DNA from: Nocardioides sp. B-3
Lineage (GTDB): Bacteria > Actinomycetota > Actinomycetes > Propionibacteriales > Nocardioidaceae
Length of the DNA: 64,000 nucleotides
Direction of reading: 5' to 3'
Assembly: GCF_024703895.1 (NCBI RefSeq)
Contig: NZ_CP087968.1
Span: 1,302,001-1,366,000 of the forward strand
Position numbers and translations under genes: made by a program. Shown here piece after piece: positions 49,315-58,203 of this stretch. Under the pieces are notes generated by a model. It saw only the letters and a list, made by a program, of their open reading frames with translations, did no database searches and was not told the DNA's origin. Position 1 is the first letter of the stretch. Every line of letters starts with the position of its first letter.

Positions 49315-50252
49315 CTACTTCTTCGAGATCAGGGAGCGGAGGAAGAACGTGAGGTTCTGCGGGCGCTCGGCCATCCGGCGCATGAGGTAGCCGTACCACT
49401 CCCCGGCCGTAGGGGATGTAGACGCGCACCGTCTCTCCCGCGGCGGCCGGGCGCTTCTGCTCCTCGGGGCGGATGCCGTAGAGCATCTGGAACTCGTAGG
49501 TGCCGGCCCGACGGCCGTAGCGGCTGGCGAGCGAGGACGCGATCTGGATCATCCGCGGGTCGTGGCTGGCAATCATCGGGTAGCCCTGACCGCCCAGCAG
49601 CACCTTGAGGCAGCGGACATAGGACTTGTCGACGTCGAGGCGGTCCCGGAAGGCGACGGTCTCGGGCTCGTGGTAGGCGCCCTTGCACAGCCGCACCCGC
49701 GAGCCTTCGTGGGCCAGCGCGCGACAGTCGGCCTCGGTGCGGTGCAGCATCGCCTGCAGCACGGCGCCGGTCTCGGGGAAGTCCTTGCGCAGCTCGCGCA
49801 GGATGCCGAGCGTCGACTCGGTGGTGGTGTGGTCCTCCATGTCGAGGGTGACCGTGGTCCCGGCGTTGCGGGCGGCCCGGCAGATCTCGCGCGCGTTCTC
49901 CAGCGCGATCTTCTCGCCGTTGTCGGGCAACGCCCGGCCGACGGCCGAGAGCTTCACGCTGACCTCCGCCTTGCCGGCGAGGCCGCGACGGCCGAGGTCC
50001 GCGAGCAGCTCCTTGTAGGCAGCGACGGTGGCCTCGGCCTGCGCGAGGTCGAGCGTGTCCTCGCCGAGGAAGTCCGGGGGTGACGCGGAGACCGTCGTCG
50101 ATGAGGCCGGCGGTGGCATCGACGGCCGACTCGGTGGTCTCACCGGGGACATAGCTCGTGACGATTCCGGAGGACACCGGCATGGTGCTGACGAGCTTCT
50201 TCACGGCGTCGCTCTTGGCGAGCAGGAGGATCGGTTGGCGGAGCAGTGACAT
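49315..50252 (-). CDS. putA: Proline dehydrogenase (two frameshifts)
   Basis: This FAD-dependent monofunctional enzyme (PruB type) oxidises proline to pyrroline 5-carboxylate, passing electrons to quinone. The barrel shows AEVSVKLSAVGRALPDNG, TTVTLDMEDHTTTESTL, SRVRLCKGAYHEPETVAF and the substrate-binding YEFQMLYGIRPEEQKR and GREWYGYLMRRMAERP. Extra bases near 50083 and 49411 break the frame; corrected length is 311 residues, normal. The ATG at 50252 starts MSLLRQPILLLAKSD. The end FFLRSLISKK stops at 49315, next to proC. Confidence 0.88.
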
Positions 50253-50301
50253 GGCGCACAGGCTACGCCGACGGGCCCGGTCGGGCCGAGTCAGGGACGC
50301 C

Positions 50302-51031
50302 TCATTCCGTACGGCGACGCAGGGTCGCCGCACCGAGCGCCAGCCCCGCCAGCGCGAAACCGAGGACGACCCCGATGTCGCCCCACACGACGGCCTCGTC
50401 GGCCGCGCCGACCAGCTCCTGCATGGCGTCGACGGCGTAGGACAGCGGCAGCACGTTGCTGATCGCCTCGAGCACGCCGGGCATGGTCTCGCGCCCGACG
50501 AACAGCCCGCAGAGCAGGATCTGCGGCACCACGACGAGCGGCATGAACTGGACGGCCCGGAACTCGGTGGCCGCGAACGCGGAGACGAACAGGCCCAACG
50601 CCGTACCGAGGACGGCGTCGACGATCGCGACCACGCCCAGCAACCAGACGGGGCCGTTGACGTCGAGGCCGAGCAGGCCGACGCTGACGGCCACGGCGAG
50701 GGCGGACTGGACGGCGGCGATGGCACCGAAGGCCGGGGGCGTAGCCGAGCAGGAAGTCCAGCTTGCCCATCGGCATCGAGAGCAGCCGTTCGAGGGTGCC
50801 GCTGCTGCGCTCGCGCAGGGTGGTGACGCTGGTGACGAGGAACATCACGATGAAGGGGAACAGCGCGAGCAGGCCGGGCCCGAAGCGGTCGAAGGCCTCG
50901 CCCGGCAGGTCCCGGAACATCCACCACAGCAAGGTGATCAGCAGGCAGGGCAGCACGAGCAGCATGGCCGGGGTGCGGTGGTCGCGGCGGATCTGGGTGA
51001 GCACGCGGCCGGCGACGGCGAGCGTCCTCAT
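50302..51031 (-). CDS. ABC-2 type transporter permease (one frameshift)
   Basis: Six membrane helices are visible, including PAMLLVLPCLLITLLWWMFR, LLALFPFIVMFLVTSVTTLR and GPVWLLGVVAIVDAVLGTAL. The ABC-2 hallmark RERSSGTLERLLSMPMGKLD follows the second helix, and FMPLVVVPQILLCGLFVGRE is the fifth. One extra base near 50740 breaks the frame before FGAIAAVQSALA; corrected length is 242 residues. The ATG overlaps the ATPase stop (ATGA at 51028-51031). It forms an exporter, possibly of drugs or lipids. Confidence 0.87.
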
Positions 51032-51733
51032 GCGATCGCCTTCCCTTCCACGATGCGCAGGAACGCGTCCTCGATGTCTCTCGCGTCGCCGCGGATCTCG
51101 TCCGGAGTGCCGTTGGCGATGATCCGTCCCTCTCGCATGAGCAGCAACCGGTCGCAGCGCTCGGCCTCGTCCATCACGTGGCTCGACACGAGAACCGCCT
51201 TGCCCCGGTCGGCAAGCCGGTGGAAGAGCGCCCACAGGTCGCGACGCAGGACGGGGTCGAGGCCGACCGTCGGCTCGTCGAGGACGAGCACGTCGGGGTC
51301 GCCGAGGAGTGCGACGGCGAGGCTGGCGCGCGAGCGCTGGCCGCCGCTGAGGTTGCCGACGACCCGGTCGCGGTGGCTGTCGAGATCGACGGCCGTGATC
51401 GCTCCGGTCGATGTCGCCCGCTCCCAGCACCTTGGCGAAGAAGCGCAGGTTCTCGGCGACGGACAGGTCGTCGTAGACGCTCGCGGCCTGCGTGACGTAG
51501 CCGACGCGGTCGCGCAGCGGCTTGGCGCCGGCCGGGAGCCCGAGGATGTCGACGCCGCCTGACTCGACCTTCTGCACGCCGACGATGGCGCGCATCAGGG
51601 TCGACTTCCCACACCCGCTGGGACCGAGGAGGCCGGTCACGCCCGGGCCGACGTCGAGCGAGATGCCGGGCAGCACCTCGCGACCGCCGCGGACGACCCG
51701 GAGGTCGGTGATCGCAATGACGTTATTCACCAT
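51028..51733 (-). CDS. ABC transporter ATP-binding protein (one frameshift)
   Basis: Walker A is VTGLLGPSGCGKSTLMRAIV, the Q-loop VGYVTQAASVYDDLSVAENL, the signature NLSGGQRSRASLAVALLG and Walker B VLVLDEPTVGLDP with the switch histidine in LVSSHVMDEAERCD. One extra base near 51410 breaks the frame between the Q-loop and the signature; corrected length is 234 residues. It powers the permease encoded immediately downstream. It follows the heme peroxidase gene by 43 bp on the same strand and may be co-transcribed. Confidence 0.9.
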
Positions 51734-51776
51734 GTGTTGAATTGTGCGCCTCTGCAGCGGGGCGCGTCAAGGGACG

Positions 51777-53402
51777 TCAGTTGCCGAGTGGCGCGAGCAG
51801 GTTCTCCTTGTCCTCGAAGGCGAACACGAGCAGGTCGGTCATCCGGAAGCGGCCGTCGACCGCACCCGGGTTGGGGCGGAACTCCGGGCTCCGCACGATG
51901 GAGTGCACGCTGGCCTCCATGGCGCGATGGATCGTCTCGACCACGATCCGGGCGCCGACGCCGGTGAGCTCGCCACCGTTGAGCTCGGCCTCGCGCAGGC
52001 AGTAGAACCAGAGCGGGGTGTCGGCCGGGAAGACGTCGAGCTGGGCAGCCGACAGGTCGGAGAGGTCGGCACCCCCGGAGCCGTCGCGCAGCTGAGCCTT
52101 GGTGAGGGTCGTGACGGGCACTCCGCTGCTGCGCAGCAGCGCCGCCATCTGCTGGCCGCTGGCGAGCTTCACCATGCCGGCGCGCACCGGGTTGCGGAAG
52201 GCGAGGTTGGTCCGCATGGTTCCCTCGTCGGCAGGCACGCCACCGAAGGACCCGATCGGAAGCACGGACAACGGGTCGACCAGTCGGGTGTCGATGCGAC
52301 GGGCCACGTTGAACTCGCCGCGCGGAGGCTTGAGGTCGGGTCGATTGATCTGGGCGAAGCGGTAGAGCCGGCGCCAGTCCGCGATCCAGTTGCTCGGCAG
52401 TGTCGGGTCGCCGCCGAGGTTGCCGCTCGTGCCGGAGAACGTGAACAACAGCTCGAGTGCACCGGCGCCGCTCGGGAACACGGCGTTCCGGGCATAGAGC
52501 TCGCGCACCATCGAGTGGCCGATCCGGAACGCGCCGATCGAGAACTCGACCGGCATCCTCGGCATCGAGAACGGGTCGGCACCCGGCTCCACGACCTTGC
52601 GGCCGTTCGTGAAGACGTCGGTCACCACGGCGCTGTCGCAGATGCGCGGGAGGTAGTCGGTCTTCAGCATCCACTGGTAGTGCAGGACGACCCGACGCCG
52701 CGCCTTCTCGAAGCGCTCCGCCGGCGGCACGCCCGCGCCGAGGGCGCCCACAACGCGGTTGTGGAAGCGGATCATCGCGGCGTGGTGCTGGGCGACGGCG
52801 AGGTTCTCGTCATTGCGCAGGTCGGGGATGTTCGCCTTGCGCCCGGCCGCGGCCGTCCCGGTGGTGCCGCCGACGCGGGGTACGTCGAAGCCGACCCGCG
52901 CCTTGTCGGGGCCGCTCTGCGTGGTCTTGCCGACCTTGAGCCGCGCCTTGTCCGCTTGGTAGAACTCCGACGACACGGGGTCGAGCGGGCCGGCGCCGTA
53001 CAGGCTGTCGAGGTCGAGCGTCGGCGAACGGCCCTGCACGAGCTCGGCCGGCGAGACTCGGTCACCGAACGCGACCGGGGTCTTGTCGAAGGTGAGGTCG
53101 TGGTCGACGAACTGGCCGAGGTAGGTGAAGCCGGCCGGGATGTTGTCGTCGCGCTGCGCACCGCGCGTCATGGCCCGGGCCACCTTGCGCAGGATCGCGT
53201 CGGGCAGCTTCTTGCCCTTCGGCCCGACCCGCGCGAACCGGAACGTGGGCGCGGCTCGCAGCGCGACGCCGCTGCGCGCGGTGATCCCCGCCCTCGCGCT
53301 CAGTCCGTCCGCTGCGTCCGCGGGCTGCCCCACCACCCCCTCGCCCTCGATGAAGAAGACGTCCCGGCCGTGCCGGGCTGGACGATCTTGGAGCGGCATC
53401 AT
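51777..53402 (-). CDS. Animal-type heme peroxidase family protein
   Basis: The intact 541-residue protein belongs to the peroxidase-cyclooxygenase superfamily. The distal histidine is in YLGQFVDHDLTFDKTPV near residue 100. DLDSLYGAGPL fits the calcium/heme region and the proximal histidine is in FSIGAFRIGHSMVRELY near residue 300. RRLYRFAQINRPDLK and GTMRTNLAFRNPVRAGMVK continue the fold. No signal peptide is visible, so it appears cytosolic. Bacterial members oxidise halides or phenolics or are of unknown role. It precedes an ABC exporter and follows a TetR gene on the same strand, which might make a small oxidant-linked unit. Confidence 0.85.
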   Translation of the reverse strand: MMPLQDRPARHGRDVFFIEGEGVVGQPADAADGLSARAGITARSGVALRAAPTFRFARVGPKGKKLPDAILRKVARAMTRGAQRDDNIPAGFTYLGQFVDHDLTFDKTPVAFGDRVSPAELVQGRSPTLDLDSLYGAGPLDPVSSEFYQADKARLKVGKTTQSGPDKARVGFDVPRVGGTTGTAAAGRKANIPDLRNDENLAVAQHHAAMIRFHNRVVGALGAGVPPAERFEKARRRVVLHYQWMLKTDYLPRICDSAVVTDVFTNGRKVVEPGADPFSMPRMPVEFSIGAFRIGHSMVRELYARNAVFPSGAGALELLFTFSGTSGNLGGDPTLPSNWIADWRRLYRFAQINRPDLKPPRGEFNVARRIDTRLVDPLSVLPIGSFGGVPADEGTMRTNLAFRNPVRAGMVKLASGQQMAALLRSSGVPVTTLTKAQLRDGSGGADLSDLSAAQLDVFPADTPLWFYCLREAELNGGELTGVGARIVVETIHRAMEASVHSIVRSPEFRPNPGAVDGRFRMTDLLVFAFEDKENLLAPLGN

Positions 53403-53487
53403 TACCTCCCGAGTGGATTGACGCTGTGCACTCTGCTCCGCCGGGAAGGGGCGCGCATCCCCTGATCTGCTGATGTTCGTGCAGGGA

Positions 53488-54072
53488 TCAGGGGAGGTCG
53501 CCGGTGAGATACCGCTGGATCGTCGGGGCGTACGTCGCGATGACGCCCTCCTTCGACAGCGAGGCGAGCGGCTCGGCGCGGAGCACGTAGCGCATCAGGA
53601 TCAGTCCGATCACCCGGCTCGCGACCAGCGTCATCCGGTGCTCGGGACGGTCGATGCCGAGCCTCGCGCCCACCGGCTGGATGACGACGGGGAGGAAGCC
53701 CTCGGAGAGGAGCTTGTCCCCGCCGGGCTCGAGGATCCGCCGCGCCACCGTGAGCAGGGCCGGCTGGATCGTGGGGTCGTCCCAGACGCCGAGGAAGGCG
53801 GTCAGGAACCGCTCGGCCACCTCGTCGACCGGGCCCTCGGTGACGTGCGCGACGACCGCGCGCGGGTCGACGGGCAGCTCCATCGCCGCGAGGAACAGGT
53901 CGTCCTTCGTGCCGAAGTAGTGGTGCACCAGCGCCGGGTCGACACCGGCCGCCGACGCGACGGCGCGGATCGTCGTACCGCGAAAACCCTGCTCCGCAAA
54001 GGCGGAACGCGCCGCGGCCAGCACCGCGGCGCGGGTGTCGGGGGCTCCCGGCCGGCGGCCGCGGACGCTCAT
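53488..54072 (-). CDS. TetR-family regulator
   Basis: The intact 194-residue protein has the TetR helix-turn-helix RGTTIRAVASAAGVDPALVH followed by HYFGTKDDLFLAAMELPV, and a variable ligand-binding domain. The ATG at 54072 overlaps the stop of the upstream isomerase gene by one base (TGATG). It lies 86 bp upstream of the heme peroxidase gene on the same strand, so it may control that gene and the ABC exporter; no clear palindromic operator was seen in the short gap. Confidence 0.88.
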   Translation of the reverse strand: MSVRGRRPGAPDTRAAVLAAARSAFAEQGFRGTTIRAVASAAGVDPALVHHYFGTKDDLFLAAMELPVDPRAVVAHVTEGPVDEVAERFLTAFLGVWDDPTIQPALLTVARRILEPGGDKLLSEGFLPVVIQPVGARLGIDRPEHRMTLVASRVIGLILMRYVLRAEPLASLSKEGVIATYAPTIQRYLTGDLP

Positions 54073-54860
54073 CAGTTCGTGCGTACGGCGAAGTGCTGGC
54101 GCGCGAAGGCCAGCGACTCGGCAAGGTCGACGATCCGCTCCTCACGACTCGAGCAGCGGCGGGTGTTGATCTCGAGAACGATGTGGCCGTCGAAGGCCTG
54201 CTCCGCGATGTGGCCGAGGAAGGCCGCGGCACCCATGGCGCCACGGCCGGGCACGAGGTGCTCGTCCTTGACGGACCCGCTGCCGTCGGTGAGGTGGACG
54301 TGGCGCAGCCGGTCGCCCAGCCGGTCGGCCATGGCGATCACGTCGGAGCCGGCGATGGCGGCATGCGAGAGGTCGATGGTGGTGTTGGCGTAGGACTGCT
54401 CGCTCGGGTCCCACCCGGGGACGTACATCTCCATGCCGCGGCGCGACGAGGCCCGCCGTGGATACATGTTCTCGACGGCGAACTTGATCCCGGTCGACTC
54501 CTCGAGGGCGGCGATGCCGTCGACGAAGCCGGCGGAGTATTCCTTCTGCCAGCGGAACGGCGGGTGCACAACGACGACGTCGGCACCGACCGCGAGCGCC
54601 GTGTCGGCCGAGCGCTCGAGCTTGCCCCACGGCTCGGTGCCCCAGACCCGCTGCGTCCAGAGCAGGCAGGGCGAGTGGATCGCGCACACCGGCATCTCGT
54701 GGTGCTCGACCAGCTGCTTGATGGCCGAGGTCTGCTGCGACAGCGCATCGATGCCGACCATCACCTCGACGGCGTCGTAGCCGAGCTGCGCGGCGTAGCC
54801 GAAGGCGTGTGCAGTCGACTCGGGATAGACCGAGGCGGTCGACAGGGCGATCAGGGTCAC
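54072..54860 (-). CDS. Sugar phosphate isomerase/epimerase-like TIM barrel protein
   Basis: The intact 262-residue protein ([20 protein letters not shown]) fits the AP-endonuclease-2/xylose-isomerase barrel. Metal-ligand regions are VVVVHPPFRWQKEYSAGF, KFAVENMYPRRASSRRG, TTIDLSHAAIAGSD, LRHVHLTDGSGSVKDEHLVP and GHIVLEINTRR. The substrate is unknown: a sugar, inositol or similar. The start overlaps the ppx stop (ATGA at 54857-54860), so ppx, this gene and TetR are one transcription unit. Confidence 0.82.
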   Translation of the reverse strand: MTLIALSTASVYPESTAHAFGYAAQLGYDAVEVMVGIDALSQQTSAIKQLVEHHEMPVCAIHSPCLLWTQRVWGTEPWGKLERSADTALAVGADVVVVHPPFRWQKEYSAGFVDGIAALEESTGIKFAVENMYPRRASSRRGMEMYVPGWDPSEQSYANTTIDLSHAAIAGSDVIAMADRLGDRLRHVHLTDGSGSVKDEHLVPGRGAMGAAAFLGHIAEQAFDGHIVLEINTRRCSSREERIVDLAESLAFARQHFAVRTN

Positions 54861-55800
54861 GGCTGGCTCAAGACCGAGATCTGGTCGAGGCGCTCGAGGA
54901 TGACGCCCTCACGCAGGGCCCACGGGCAGATCTCCAGTGCCTCCGGGTCGAAGATGTCCATGCAGGCCTCGGCGACCGGGGCGCCGGGCACGATCTGGTG
55001 GGTGCGGCTCGGCGAGACGCCCGGCAGGTGCGCCAGCTCCTCGGCGTTGAGCGCGATCAGCTTGGGGATCCAGCCGGCGAGGGTGTCGCGTTCCGAGCAC
55101 CCGCGGCACCAACCGGCCGTCTGCGCTCGGCGCGGCCCCGCAGATGCGCGCCAGCGAACGGAACGTCTTCGAGGTCGCGGCCGCCCGGTCGGGGATGCCG
55201 GGGCGGAGCAGGTGGCCGGCGTTGTCGGCGATGTCGGCGCGGATCTGCCGGCGCAGCTGGCGCACCGCCTCCTCGTCAGGACGCTCGCCGTCGAACCGTG
55301 GTGCAGGCGAGCCGGGCCGCGCCGAGGGGCAGCGACCGGGCCACGTCGGGCGCCTCGTCGGAACCACCCGCGATCTCCAGCGATCCGCCACCGATGTCGA
55401 AGACCGCCAACCGGCCGGCAGACCAGCCGAACCAGCGGCGTACGGCGAGGAACGTCAGCCGTGCCTCGTCCTCTCCCGACAGCACCGCGAGGTTGACGCC
55501 GGCGACGCGGTTGACGTGCTCGAGGACGTCGTCGGAGTTGACCGCGTCGCGGACCGCGGAGGTCGCGAAGCCGAGCATGTCCGCACACCCCTTGTCCTCC
55601 GCGACCCGCACCGCGGAAGCGCAGAAGTCGGTGAGGGCGTCGATCCCGACCTGCGTCACCGCGCCGTGCTCGTCGAGGTGCTCCGCGAGCCGGAGGGGCT
55701 GCTTGTGCGAGAACGCCGGCAACGGGGCCGCGCCACCGTGTGCATCAACCACGAGGAGATGACCGGTGTTGGAGCCGATGTCGAGGACGCCCAAGCGCAT
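54857..55800 (-). CDS. ppx: Ppx/GppA family exopolyphosphatase (two frameshifts)
   Basis: The ASKHA fold starts [20 protein letters not shown]. The second phosphate motif is [20 protein letters not shown] near residue 140, with [16 protein letters not shown] segment between. The C-terminal part reads [20 protein letters not shown] and [20 protein letters not shown]. Extra bases near 55300 and 55098 break the frame; corrected length is 313 residues, the short actinobacterial form without an HD domain. It hydrolyses polyphosphate or pppGpp. It is divergent from the gene at 55840. Confidence 0.88.
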
Positions 55801-55839
55801 GGGACCAAACTACTAGCCGCGCGAACGTAGGATCGTCCG

Positions 55840-56601
55840 GTGCCTGAAGTCGATCTCGTCTTTCCCCGTGCCTACGTCGAGTTCGCCGACCCCGCCGACG
55901 ACGAGCAGGTGTTCCGCTGCGACCTGACGTGGCTGACGTCGAGCTTCATGTGCATCTTCGGCCGGGGCTGCCGGGGCATCTACAAGGACGCGCCCAACAC
56001 CGGCTGCTGCACGTTGGGCGCACACTTCGCCGACAAGGACGACGAGTCGCGTGTCGCGGCGTACGTCGATCAGCTGACGCCGGAGCAGTGGCAGTTCCAC
56101 CCCGGGCGTCCCGTGAAGAAGGCCGACTGGGTCGAGAAGGACGACGAGGGCGAGCGCAAGACGCTCACGCTCGTGCACGAGGAACAGTCGGCGTGCATCT
56201 TCCACAATCGCGCAGACTTCGCGACTGGCGCGGGTTGTGCGCTCCACGGACTGGCACTGGAGCAGGGCCGCAACCCGCTCGAGACGAAGCCCGACGTGTG
56301 CTGGCAGCTGCCGATCAGACGGACCTACCGCAACGTCGAGCGGCAGGACGGCACGAGCTACACCGAGGTCGCGATCGGCGAGTACGACCGCCGCGGCTGG
56401 GGCCCCGGCGGGCACGACCTCGACTGGTACTGCTCGGGCAACACCGAGGCGCACGTCGCCCCGGAGCCGGTCTTCGTGACGCACGAGGCCGAGCTCACCG
56501 AGCTGATGGGCGCGGGTGGTTATGGCGAGCTCGTCCGGCACTGCGAGGCGCACGTGCGTTCGCGGTCCGCACTGGCGCTGCATCCCGCCGACCCGCGCTG
56601 A
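55840..56601 (+). CDS. Cysteine-cluster hypothetical protein
   Basis: The intact 253-residue protein starts [20 protein letters not shown]. Cysteines are grouped: [19 protein letters not shown] followed by [10 protein letters not shown] (residues 37-64), then SACIFHN, AGCALHG, DVCWQLP and WYCSGN. The spacing recalls zinc or Fe-S cluster proteins of the YkgJ/DUF3109 type, but I cannot name the family with confidence. There is no membrane segment. The GTG at 55840 is 39 bp from the divergent ppx start. Confidence 0.75.
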   Translation: MPEVDLVFPRAYVEFADPADDEQVFRCDLTWLTSSFMCIFGRGCRGIYKDAPNTGCCTLGAHFADKDDESRVAAYVDQLTPEQWQFHPGRPVKKADWVEKDDEGERKTLTLVHEEQSACIFHNRADFATGAGCALHGLALEQGRNPLETKPDVCWQLPIRRTYRNVERQDGTSYTEVAIGEYDRRGWGPGGHDLDWYCSGNTEAHVAPEPVFVTHEAELTELMGAGGYGELVRHCEAHVRSRSALALHPADPR

Positions 56602-56675
56602 ACCCACACTTCTCGACGTCAAGAGAACTCGACCCCGTGTGCGGCCGGGTCGAAGAGCAGGTTCAGAATGCCTGC

Positions 56676-57314
56676 ATGCGCCCGGACCATCTCTCTTTCG
56701 CAGCCACGCCGGACGGCCTCGCCAGCACAGCCCAGCGCATCGGGACACTGCTGGGCAAGGACTTCATCGACGGCGGGGTCCACCCCCGCTTCGGCACCCG
56801 CAACATGATCATGCCGCTCGACGGGGGCACCTACCTCGAGATCGTCGAGGTGCTCGACCACCCCGCCAGCGACAAGGCCCCCTTCGGGCAGGCCGTGCGC
56901 GCCCGCTCGGCCGCCGGTGGCGGCTGGCTCGGCTGGGTCGTCGCGATCGACAACCTCACCGAGGTGGAGACGCGACTCGGTCGCGAAGCCGTCAAGGGCA
57001 ACCGGCACCTGCCGTCCGGCGAAGAGCTGCTGTGGAAGCAGATCGGCGTCAACGACCTGATGGCCGACCCGCAGCTGCCGTTCTTCATCCAGTGGGACTC
57101 CCCGCGCGAGATGCACCCCAGCAACGGCGCCGACCCCGACTTCTCCCCGGCCACGCTGGAGATCGCCGGCGACCCGCAGCGCGTCAGCGAGTGGCTCGGC
57201 GAGACCGTCGAGGCCCCGCTCGAGGACGTCAAGGTCGAGTGGGTCGCCCCCAACGGCACCCCCGGCATCCCGGCCGCGCAGTTCCAGACCCCCTCGGGTC
57301 TGGTCCGCATCTGA
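56676..57314 (+). CDS. VOC superfamily (glyoxalase-like) protein
   Basis: The intact 212-residue protein starts MRPDHLSFAATPDGLASTAQ, with a metal-type histidine in the first strand. GGVHPRFGTRNMIMPLDGGT, YLEIVEVLDHPASD and ELLWKQIGVNDL follow; the layout resembles the glyoxalase-3 type domain (PF13468). The reaction is unknown. The ATG at 56676 fits the family N-terminus. It overlaps nothing upstream and is followed 4 bp later by a methyltransferase gene. Confidence 0.78.
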   Translation: MRPDHLSFAATPDGLASTAQRIGTLLGKDFIDGGVHPRFGTRNMIMPLDGGTYLEIVEVLDHPASDKAPFGQAVRARSAAGGGWLGWVVAIDNLTEVETRLGREAVKGNRHLPSGEELLWKQIGVNDLMADPQLPFFIQWDSPREMHPSNGADPDFSPATLEIAGDPQRVSEWLGETVEAPLEDVKVEWVAPNGTPGIPAAQFQTPSGLVRI

Positions 57315-57318
57315 TCCG

Positions 57319-58023
57319 GTGACGCGCCCTCCGCGCATCGAGGGCGCCACCCCGTCGCCGAACATCTGGCACCACCCGGCGACCTACGAGATCGAGAACC
57401 GCGCGGCCGACCCGCACGGTCGGATCGAGGAGGCAATGTCCTCGGTCGCGTCCCGGTCCGGTGCGCGCTTCCTCGACGTCGGCTGCGGCAGCGGCTTCCA
57501 CCTACCGCAGTGGGCCTCGACCGCGGCCTCGGTGATCGGCGTCGAACCGCACCCCGACCTCGCGAGGCTGGCGCTGCGCCGTACGCGCAAGCTGTCCAAC
57601 GTCGCTGTCTCCGTCGGTACGGCGCAGGCCCTCCCGATCGCCGACGCGTCGGTCGACGTCATGCAGGCACGATGGGCCTACTTCTTCGGACCCGGCAGCG
57701 AGCCGGGGCTGGCCGAGCTCGACCGCGTGATGGCGCGCGGCGGGACGGCGTTCGTGATCGACAACGACGGCTCGCGCTCGACCTTCGGCTCGTGGTTCCT
57801 CCGCGGCTATCCGATGGTCGACCCCGTCGCCGTCGAGCGCTTCTGGTCGACGCGCGGCTGGACCCGGATCCCGGTCGACATGGGCTGGTCGTTCTCCTCG
57901 CGCGCGGACTTCGAGGCGGTGGTGCGGATCGAGTTCGCGCCCGAGCTGGCGGAGTCGATCATCGCGACGCACGAGGGCACCGACGTCGACTACGCCGTCA
58001 ACGTGTGGTGGCGTCGCTTCTGA
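57319..58023 (+). CDS. Class I SAM-dependent methyltransferase
   Basis: The intact 234-residue protein has the SAM motif ARFLDVGCGSGFHLPQWAST near residue 52, then SVIGVEPHPDLARLALRR, AQALPIADASVDVMQARWAY and LAELDRVMARGGTAFVIDND. This is the UbiE/type-11 group; the substrate is unknown. The GTG at 57319 lies 4 bp after the VOC gene stop, so the two are probably co-transcribed. The end faces element G. Confidence 0.83.
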   Translation: MTRPPRIEGATPSPNIWHHPATYEIENRAADPHGRIEEAMSSVASRSGARFLDVGCGSGFHLPQWASTAASVIGVEPHPDLARLALRRTRKLSNVAVSVGTAQALPIADASVDVMQARWAYFFGPGSEPGLAELDRVMARGGTAFVIDNDGSRSTFGSWFLRGYPMVDPVAVERFWSTRGWTRIPVDMGWSFSSRADFEAVVRIEFAPELAESIIATHEGTDVDYAVNVWWRRF

Positions 58024-58045
58024 CTGCGCTGATCACGCCGGACGG

Positions 58046-58164
58046 GGTATCCACCTCGTTACCAAATGTCCCGATTACGAGGGTCTCCGCCGGGAGGTAG
58101 GTAACGTTACCTACCTCGCCGCCGAGGGCCTCGGATCCAGTCATTTGGTAACCACCCGGATACC
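58046..58164. repeat. Palindromic element G: nested 119-bp inverted repeat
   Basis: A perfect 24-bp palindrome (58094-58117; half-site GAGGTAGGTAAC and its mirror) is centred on CG. Around it GTTACCAAATG (58058-58068) faces CATTTGGTAAC (58142-58152), and GGTATCC (58046-58052) faces GGATACC (58158-58164), at nearly equal distance from the centre. It lies in the 180-bp gap between the convergent methyltransferase and lacI genes, which holds no gene. Confidence 0.8.
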
Positions 58165-58203
58165 GACTGACGACGTGCGGGCGCGGTGGGTTGACGCCCG
58201 GCG

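Noticed and set aside
58094..58117. Palindrome G as the autoregulatory operator of lacI
   Set aside because: It lies after the 3' end of lacI, between convergent genes, over 1 kb from the lacI start.
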